A stretch of DNA of 64,000 nucleotides, taken from Actinospineispora spinosispora DSM 44797 (GTDB lineage: Bacteria; Actinomycetota; Actinomycetes; Mycobacteriales; Pseudonocardiaceae). Position numbers and translations under genes: made by a program. Under the pieces are notes generated by a model. It had not been told where the DNA came from. It searched no databases and worked only from the letters and a program-made list of their open reading frames with translations. The DNA lies in assembly GCF_000429025.1 (NCBI RefSeq), contig NZ_KE386833.1, positions 1,125,771 through 1,189,770 on the forward strand, given 5' to 3'. Shown here piece by piece: positions 58,786 through 64,000 of this stretch; within the stretch, counting starts at the first letter, position 1; every line of letters begins with the position of its first letter.

Positions 58786-60214
58786 GGGTGGTCCGATCCT
58801 CGGAGTTGTCGTCGGTGGTCATGGCGCGGCCGATCCGCGCGGGGAGGTCGAAGCCGATGATCAGGGCGACGACCACGGTGAGGCTGACCGCGAGCACAGT
58901 GAGCGCCGCGCCGAGGCCTCCCATGCTCTGCGCGATGGACGCACCGGCCAGCGGCGCGACGGCGCCGCCGAGCGCGCCCACGTTGTAGCTGAAACCCAGC
59001 CCGGCCGCGCGCAGCCTGGTGGGGAAGTGGTCCCCGATGTACTTCGGCAGCAGACCGGAGATGCCCTGGCTGGTGGCCTGCATGACGAACAGCAGCACCC
59101 ACAGCAACACGACGTTGCCCGCGGGCAGGGCGAACACCGGGAACACGAAGGCGAGCGAGACGAACAGGCCGATCACATAGGTCCGGCGGGTCCCCAACCG
59201 GTCGGCGACCGCGCCCGCGACACAGGAACCGGCCGCATAGCCGAGACCGGCCCACAACAACGCCGTGGAGACCTGCGCAGGATCGTAGTGCAGGACCGTC
59301 TTGAGGTAGGTCGGCAGCAGTGACTGGATGGGCCACGAGTAGAGGAACGCGCAGAAGACCGTCACCATGATCGCCAGCATGACCGGCCACAGCCGCCCGG
59401 CGAGCTGCACCGCGAACGCGACGAACCCGGCCGCCACCACCACGACGAGCAGCGGCCCGTACCCGCCGGTGTGCTGGCTGAAGATCAGTACGAGGGCGGC
59501 GGCGAGCAGCACGGCGACGAGTGTGTTGAGTACTCGCCTTCCGGGGCTGAACAGGACGGTCGACGTCGTGACATCGGCGCGATCGCCCACCTCCGCCTTC
59601 CACTCGGCCGCCTCGGGTAGCGCACGGCGCAGGTACAGCGCGAGCGCGATCGGGATGACCCCGATGTAGAACAACCAGCGCCAGCCGGCCGCCGGCACGA
59701 TCAACTGGTAGGCCAGTGCGGCGAGGACACTGCCGATCGGATACGCGGACAGCAGGAACCCGGCCGCGCGGTTGCGCATCGCGCTCGGCCAGGACTCCAT
59801 GACGTAGGTGGCGCTGGAGCCGTACTCGCCGGCCATCCCGATGCCGACGATCGCCCGGAACACGAACATCGACCAGTAGCCCCAGGCGAAGCCGCACAGA
59901 ACGCTACCGATGGCGAAGGCGACGATCGCCAGGATCATGGCCGGCTTGCGACCGTAGCGGTCGCCGATGGCGCCCAGTACGAGACCGCCCAGCCAGCGGG
60001 ATACGAATGCGGCTGACACGAGGGTCGCCGCGCTGGTGAGGGTCAGCTGGAAGTCGGCGGCGATCTCGGTCAGGACCAGGGTGATGAGAACGAAGTCGAA
60101 CCCGTCGAGCAGGTATCCGAGCCATGCGGCGTAGAACGCCTTGCGCTGCTCGCTGCTGAGCTGCCGGAACGAGCGCGCCGGGGGTGGCACGGACTGGGAT
60201 GGCGTCGTCGCCAT
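58778..60214 (-). CDS. MFS transporter, NanT-like (sialic-acid/acid-sugar symporter)
   Basis: 478 residues. Much of it resembles E. coli NanT: AFYAAWLGYLLDGFDFVLI, FVSRWLGGLVLGAIGDRYGR, GIGMAGEYGSSATYVMESWP, FLYSWPIQSLLPTYLKT and GLGFSYNVGALGG. Like NanT it has extra helices in the centre (LLVVVVAAGFVAFAVQLAG), giving 14. ATG 60214 has GGGAGG seven bases upstream. The NanA-like fold of the following gene fits, but the other sialic-acid genes (nanE, nanK, nagA, nagB) are absent here, so another acid sugar is possible. Confidence 0.88.
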   Translation of the reverse strand: MATTPSQSVPPPARSFRQLSSEQRKAFYAAWLGYLLDGFDFVLITLVLTEIAADFQLTLTSAATLVSAAFVSRWLGGLVLGAIGDRYGRKPAMILAIVAFAIGSVLCGFAWGYWSMFVFRAIVGIGMAGEYGSSATYVMESWPSAMRNRAAGFLLSAYPIGSVLAALAYQLIVPAAGWRWLFYIGVIPIALALYLRRALPEAAEWKAEVGDRADVTTSTVLFSPGRRVLNTLVAVLLAAALVLIFSQHTGGYGPLLVVVVAAGFVAFAVQLAGRLWPVMLAIMVTVFCAFLYSWPIQSLLPTYLKTVLHYDPAQVSTALLWAGLGYAAGSCVAGAVADRLGTRRTYVIGLFVSLAFVFPVFALPAGNVVLLWVLLFVMQATSQGISGLLPKYIGDHFPTRLRAAGLGFSYNVGALGGAVAPLAGASIAQSMGGLGAALTVLAVSLTVVVALIIGFDLPARIGRAMTTDDNSEDRTTHA

Positions 60215-60236
60215 GGCTGGACCTCCCGAGGTGACC

Positions 60237-60258
60237 GGACATAGGATGTCCTATGTCC
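60237..60258. promoter_or_regulatory. 22-bp GntR-type operator
   Basis: Arms GGACATAGGA (60237-60246) and TCCTATGTCC (60249-60258) pair perfectly around TG. It lies in the 69-base gap between the divergent NanT-like gene and the second DapA-family gene, which is followed by gntR. The best candidate site for that regulator, controlling both directions. Confidence 0.8.
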
Positions 60259-60283
60259 ACACGATAGGGAACGGAGGTAGCCG

Positions 60284-61228
60284 ATGCAACCACTGACCGC
60301 TCCGGAGCTGCGCGGGGTGTGGGCGACCGTCCTGCTGCCCGTGGCCGGTGACGACAGCATCGACTTCGACCGCCTCGAACTCGTCCTCGACAGGGTGCTG
60401 GGCTCGCGGGTCCACGGCGTCTACACCAACGGCACGGCGGGGGAGTTCCACACCCTCACCGAGGCCGAGTACGACCGGCTGCATGAGCTCGTCACCTCCC
60501 GGTGTTCCGAGGCCGGGATGCCGTTCCAGCTGGGTGCGAGCCACCCCAGCGGGCAGCTGTCCCTCGACCGGATCGCGCGTGCCGCGAAGTCGGCACCCGG
60601 CGCGATCCAGGTCGTCCTGCCGGACTGGCTGCCGTTGCGCACATCGGAGGCCGTGGCGGCGGTGGAGCGGATGGCGCAGGTCGCCGACGGGGTACCGCTC
60701 GTGCTCTACAACCCGCCCTACGCCAAGACGCGGCTCGATCCGGATGAGCTGCAGCTGCTCGCCGATCGCGTTCCGGCGCTGATCGGGGTGAAGGTGCCTG
60801 GTGGTGACGACCGGTGGTACGACCGGATGGCCGGGCTGATGGGCACCCGGCTCGCGGTGTTCGTCGCCGGGCACATGCTGGCGTCCGGGTACCGGCGGGG
60901 GGCGGCGGGGTCCTATTCGAACGTCGCGTGTCTCAGTCCGGACGGTGCGGCACGCTGGTACCGGCAGATGACCGAGGACCTACCGGCGGCGCTGGAGCTC
61001 GAAGCCAGGTTGCATGGCTTCCTCGACGCGCACATCGCGCCGCTGTCCGCCGCCGGCTACAGCGATCCCGCTCTGGACAAGACACTCGCCGCGATCGGTG
61101 GCTGGGCGCCGGTCGGAACCCGGGTCCGGTGGCCGCACGGCTGGGTTTCTGAGGACGCGGTTCCCGCTCTGCGGGCCGAGGCCCGACGCGCCGTGCCCGA
61201 GCTGTTCGGTGAACAGGTGCCGCGATGA
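60284..61228 (+). CDS. DapA-family aldolase/dehydratase 2
   Basis: 314 residues of the same superfamily as 57871 but a different branch. Start LRGVWATVLLPVAGDDSIDF, loop YTNGTAGEFHTL, Tyr in LVLYNPPYAKTRLD and Lys in ALIGVKVPGGDDRWYDRM. The C-terminal third is longer and ends with a WPHGWVSEDAVPAL segment. ATG 60284 has GGAGG six bases upstream. Coupled to gntR (ATGA). Two lyases of one fold around one operator suggests two steps or two stereoisomers. Confidence 0.85.
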   Translation: MQPLTAPELRGVWATVLLPVAGDDSIDFDRLELVLDRVLGSRVHGVYTNGTAGEFHTLTEAEYDRLHELVTSRCSEAGMPFQLGASHPSGQLSLDRIARAAKSAPGAIQVVLPDWLPLRTSEAVAAVERMAQVADGVPLVLYNPPYAKTRLDPDELQLLADRVPALIGVKVPGGDDRWYDRMAGLMGTRLAVFVAGHMLASGYRRGAAGSYSNVACLSPDGAARWYRQMTEDLPAALELEARLHGFLDAHIAPLSAAGYSDPALDKTLAAIGGWAPVGTRVRWPHGWVSEDAVPALRAEARRAVPELFGEQVPR

Positions 61229-61962
61229 GCGCCATACACTCGGCCTCCGTGACGACCTCAGCGGCAAGGCCCACCGGCGCCAGGGCCAACCAGCACGCGC
61301 TGCAGGAGGCGGTCAAGCGACTCATCGTGGATCGCGGGCTGGAGCCGGAGGCCCCGTTGCCGACCGAGTCGGAGCTCATGCGGGAGCTGGGCGTCAGCAG
61401 GCACCCCTTGCGTGAGGCGATGAAGGCGCTGCAGGCACTCGGCATCGTCGACATCCGGCACGGTTACGGCACCTACGTCGGATCGGCGGCCTTCTCCGGG
61501 CTGGAGGCGGGTCTTGCCTTCCGGGGCGCGCTGTCCGTCCGTGGCGACCAGACCGACATCCGCAACCTGCTGGAAGTGCGTGAGGTTCTCGAATCGGGGC
61601 TGGTCGGAAGGGTGCTCGCGGCGCACCACGAGATCGACTTCGCCGCGCTGGACGCCGCCGTCGCGGCGATGGAACGGGAGGCGGCGAGCGACCGCTATGC
61701 CCCTGACCAGGACTGGCTGTTCCACGAGACGCTGTACCGGCCGCTGGGTAATCCGCTCGTGCTGGAGCTGCTGCAGGTCTTCTGGCGGGTGTTCAACACC
61801 CTGGACGGTCAGCTGCCGCGGGCCGGCGACACGCCCTCGGTGACCGCGGGCTGGCACCGTGAGCTCCTGGAGGCGTTGCGCGGCGGTGACGCGGCGACCG
61901 TGCAGGCCGCGATGCGCGAACACTTCCGTGGCATCCGCGCGCGAGTGGCTGAGCTCGGCTGA
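61225..61962 (+). CDS. GntR regulator, FadR/FCD type
   Basis: 245 residues. N-terminal winged helix (LPTESELMRELGVSRHPLRE and HGYGTYVG) and a C-terminal FCD all-helical domain with metal-type His in DWLFHETLY, AGWHREL and REHFRGI. FCD regulators of this form sense acid sugars or organic acids. It is coupled to the second DapA-family gene, and its likely operator is the 22-bp palindrome at 60237. Confidence 0.92.
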   Translation: MSAIHSASVTTSAARPTGARANQHALQEAVKRLIVDRGLEPEAPLPTESELMRELGVSRHPLREAMKALQALGIVDIRHGYGTYVGSAAFSGLEAGLAFRGALSVRGDQTDIRNLLEVREVLESGLVGRVLAAHHEIDFAALDAAVAAMEREAASDRYAPDQDWLFHETLYRPLGNPLVLELLQVFWRVFNTLDGQLPRAGDTPSVTAGWHRELLEALRGGDAATVQAAMREHFRGIRARVAELG

Positions 61963-62083
61963 ACCCAGTGCACGGAGCCCTTCGGCGGCGGGACCATGAT
62001 GTGTCGGCAGTTGCCGAACGGTGGTCCGCTTGTCCGAGTTCGGCGCGCGAGGCGCCATGCCGCGAGGAAACGGCCCGCGCCCA

Positions 62084-63013
62084 CTACGGCAGGGTGAGCG
62101 GCGCCTGCGCCCCGAGCCCCTTCTCCGCGGCGGCCGCGCGGACCGCGTCGATCACCAGTTGCAGGGACGGTCTGCGCGCGGCCTTCGTCCGGTAGGCGAT
62201 CGAGACGGTGCGCATGACCGGCTCGGTCAACGCGAGTACGTCGATCCCGGCCGGCCGCAGGGTGAGCCCGAGGTCGGACACGAGAGTGACGCCGAGCCCC
62301 GCCGCGACCAGCGCCAGCGCGGTCGACTGTTCGCCCACCTCGTGGCTGATCTTGGGTTCGAAGCCGTTGCGCTGGCAGGCGATGCGTACGGCCCGGCCGA
62401 AGTGTGAACGGGGGCCCGCGAGGATCCACGGGTGGTCGGCCAGCTCCGGCAGGGTGATGGTCGGCGACGGCACCGCACCGGCCGGCACCGCCGCGTACAA
62501 CCGTTCCACCGCGATGACGTCACGGACCAGCACCGGATCCCAGGACATCGGGTAGTCCGAGTAGTCGATGACGAACGAGAAGTCGAGGGTGCCGTCGCGT
62601 ACGGCGCCGGCGGTGTCCTCCGGCGCGAGTTCCTTGGTGCGGACCTGGATTCCCGGGTGCTCGGCGGCCAGCGCGGTCAGCGCGGTCGGCAGGAGACCGG
62701 AGGCCACCGACGCCCACACCCCGGCGGTGAGCCGGACCGACACCCCGTCCTGGGCTTCCTCCAGCGCGAGCGTCGCACGCTCGACCGACCCGATGATCTC
62801 CTCGGCGTGCTCGGTCAGCAGCACCCCCAGCTCGGTGAGCTGGACCCTGCGTCCCAGACGTTCGAAGAGCTTCGCTCCGACGTCACGTTCGAGCTGGGCG
62901 AGTTGCTGGGATACCGCGGACGCCGTGTAGTGCAACGCTCCCGCCGCGGCGGTGACGGTGCCGCGGCGGTGTAGTTCCCGCAGCATTCGCAACCGCTGCA
63001 ACGAGAGCTCCAT
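62084..63013 (-). CDS. LysR-family regulator
   Basis: 309 residues. N-terminal winged helix (LQRLRMLRELHRRGTVTAAA and YTASAVSQQLAQLERDVGAK), linker helix, then a type-2 periplasmic-like sensor domain (VRLTAGVWASVASGLLPTAL, LAPEDTAGAVRDGTLDFSFV). ATG 63013 gives the normal length. Divergent from the dehydrogenase gene at 63306 with a palindrome between, so it may control it. Confidence 0.92.
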   Translation of the reverse strand: MELSLQRLRMLRELHRRGTVTAAAGALHYTASAVSQQLAQLERDVGAKLFERLGRRVQLTELGVLLTEHAEEIIGSVERATLALEEAQDGVSVRLTAGVWASVASGLLPTALTALAAEHPGIQVRTKELAPEDTAGAVRDGTLDFSFVIDYSDYPMSWDPVLVRDVIAVERLYAAVPAGAVPSPTITLPELADHPWILAGPRSHFGRAVRIACQRNGFEPKISHEVGEQSTALALVAAGLGVTLVSDLGLTLRPAGIDVLALTEPVMRTVSIAYRTKAARRPSLQLVIDAVRAAAAEKGLGAQAPLTLP

Positions 63014-63088
63014 GCCCCCAGCGTAGGCAGCCGGAGGCCGCGGCGCCCAGGACGGCGCGCGCAGCCGGGTTGTTGTGCAGGAACCCTG

Positions 63089-63106
63089 AACGTGACCGTG
63101 CACGTT
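63089..63106. promoter_or_regulatory. Palindrome between lysR and the dehydrogenase
   Basis: AACGTG (63089-63094) and CACGTT (63101-63106) around six bases, 76 bases upstream of lysR. Dyad size fits a LysR recognition site, which would regulate lysR itself and perhaps the divergent gene. Confidence 0.45.
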
Positions 63107-63305
63107 TCGTAACTGGACGTAACGCCTGGTGGCGGCGCACAGTGGAGACACGGGGCCGAGGGGCGCATTCCCGGGAACATCACGGTCAATCACGGCACAG
63201 ACGCCGATCCACACGATGTGGGTCGGCTAGCTCTGCTGTGCGTGCGAACCCGGCGGTGGACTTCCTCGGCAGTGACGGTCGAGTCGAGAGCGGAGGTGGG
63301 TTGAC

Positions 63306-64000
63306 ATGACCACGATGCAGGACCCCATGGGTTTCACGGGCCAGCAGCTGAGGAACGCGGTATCGGAGATCGGAGCGGTGTCTCCGGTCACCACGGCTCC
63401 CGGTGTGGAGGTCGAGTCGCCGCGTGGTGAGCCGTTGCTGCGGGTGAACTGGACCGACCCGGTCACCGGAACACACGGCTACCTGGTCGTGCACTCCCTG
63501 GTCGCGGGAATGGCCACCGGCGGAACCAGAATGCGCCCCGGCTGCACCCTGACCGAGGTCGAAGACCTCGCCTTCGGCATGGCCGCCAAAACCGCCACCT
63601 TCGACCTGCCCATCGGCGGCGCCAAAGGCGGCATCGACTACGACCCCAAAGCACCCGACGCCATCGACGTCCTGGCCCGCTTCTGCGACGCCATGCGCCC
63701 CTTCATCCAAGGCCACTGGGTCACCGCCGAAGACCTCGGCGTCCCCCAACACCTCATCGACACCGTCTTCGCCCGCCTCGGACTACACCAGTCCTACTAC
63801 GCCGCCATCAGCCGCTCCACCAACCTCGACGCCACCCTCACACGCGTCCGCGCCGGCCTGAACGCCGAAGTCCCCGGCGGACTACTCGGCGACGTCATCG
63901 GCGGCTACGGCGTCGCCCAAGCCTGCCTCGGCGCAGCCCACGCCTGGCACTGGCAACCAGCACAGACCACCGTCGCCGTGCAAGGCATCGGCACCATGGG
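63306..64000 (+). CDS. Glu/Leu/Phe/Val dehydrogenase family protein (partial)
   Basis: 231 codons are visible before the window ends. VAGMATGGTRMRPGCTLTEV, the LAFGMAAKTA helix and the catalytic Lys region LPIGGAKGGIDYDP are those of amino-acid dehydrogenases; the NAD(P) domain is just beginning (VAVQGIGTMG). It deaminates an amino acid to the keto acid with NAD(P)+ or the reverse. From about 63480 on, codon use becomes strongly C-ending, as in a highly expressed gene. Start ATG 63306; GTGGGTTGAC stands upstream. Which amino acid is used cannot be told. Confidence 0.9.
   Translation, partial: MTTMQDPMGFTGQQLRNAVSEIGAVSPVTTAPGVEVESPRGEPLLRVNWTDPVTGTHGYLVVHSLVAGMATGGTRMRPGCTLTEVEDLAFGMAAKTATFDLPIGGAKGGIDYDPKAPDAIDVLARFCDAMRPFIQGHWVTAEDLGVPQHLIDTVFARLGLHQSYYAAISRSTNLDATLTRVRAGLNAEVPGGLLGDVIGGYGVAQACLGAAHAWHWQPAQTTVAVQGIGTM

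Noticed and set aside
1..64000. CRISPR array, tRNA, rRNA or intact insertion sequence
   Set aside because: No regularly spaced short repeats, no tRNA cloverleaf, no rRNA sequence and no transposase-like frame were seen by eye; the dispersed repeats are singletons far apart.

Overview
The window is high-G+C DNA from an actinobacterium. Supporting signs are the many GTG and TTG starts, strong purine-rich ribosome binding sites, ATGA/GTGA stop-start overlaps, a mycothiol-dependent maleylpyruvate-isomerase-type enzyme, an AfsA-type butyrolactone enzyme, Tat-type lipoproteins, sugar ABC importers without a local ATPase, and XRE-TPR regulators paired with small proteins. A filamentous Pseudonocardiales-like host is a reasonable guess, not a proof. 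I saw no rRNA, tRNA, CRISPR array or intact transposase.

Layout. 1-4491 (minus): one operon with a major-facilitator (MFS) metabolite symporter, a TctD/TctE-like two-component system, a TAXI solute receptor and the start of what is probably its TRAP permease. 4492-5951: AT-richer, probably acquired block with a secreted DUF4258-like protein, a DUF2283-like partner and another small secreted protein. 6105-9231: orphan MacB-type ATPase, a DUF2306-like membrane protein divergent from a TetR regulator over two tandem operators, and small genes. 9489-11296: two-subunit Rieske oxygenase. 11297-12556: decayed tetR fragment, intact palindromic operator and an orphan HlyD-type adaptor. 12750-19083: PucR-centred nitrogen/purine block (NCS1 permease, polysaccharide-deacetylase-family amidohydrolase, PucR, MFS transporter, ureohydrolase), with a shared palindrome upstream of the first gene and in the pucR/MFS divergent region.

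19156-24723: UbiX, GNAT, and two tandem modules (XRE-TPR regulator divergent from a small membrane protein). Each module ends in a copy of the 3' end of the serine dehydratase gene, so the inner copy is a gene scar. 24643-31945 (minus): glycine riboswitch followed by gcvP-gcvT-gcvH-glyA-sdaA, a complete glycine-to-serine-to-pyruvate route. 32043-37864: HtrA protease divergent from a class A penicillin-binding protein with an acidic/His tail, a family A DNA polymerase and a tyrosine phosphatase.

37947-41379 (minus): aquaglyceroporin, DhaK, DhaL and an AfsA-family protein in one translationally coupled operon. DhaKL makes dihydroxyacetone phosphate, the C3 substrate of AfsA, so this looks like a dedicated precursor-plus-signal operon; it is the most interesting system here. 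42091-48923: degenerate RsbW-like protein, small secreted protein, esterase, sugar ABC importer, DHA2 efflux pump. 49025-50758: cyanase with NAD formate dehydrogenase. 51031-53429: excisionase-like DNA-binding protein, secreted protein, mycothiol enzyme, UspA protein. 54256-61962: ribose-type ABC importer, NanT-like transporter, two DapA-family lyases and a GntR regulator around a strong operator. 62084-64000: LysR regulator divergent from a glutamate/leucine-type dehydrogenase cut by the window end.

A family of five structured intergenic repeats (at 11323, 19083, 35508, 37868, 48947) follows plus-strand genes across the window.
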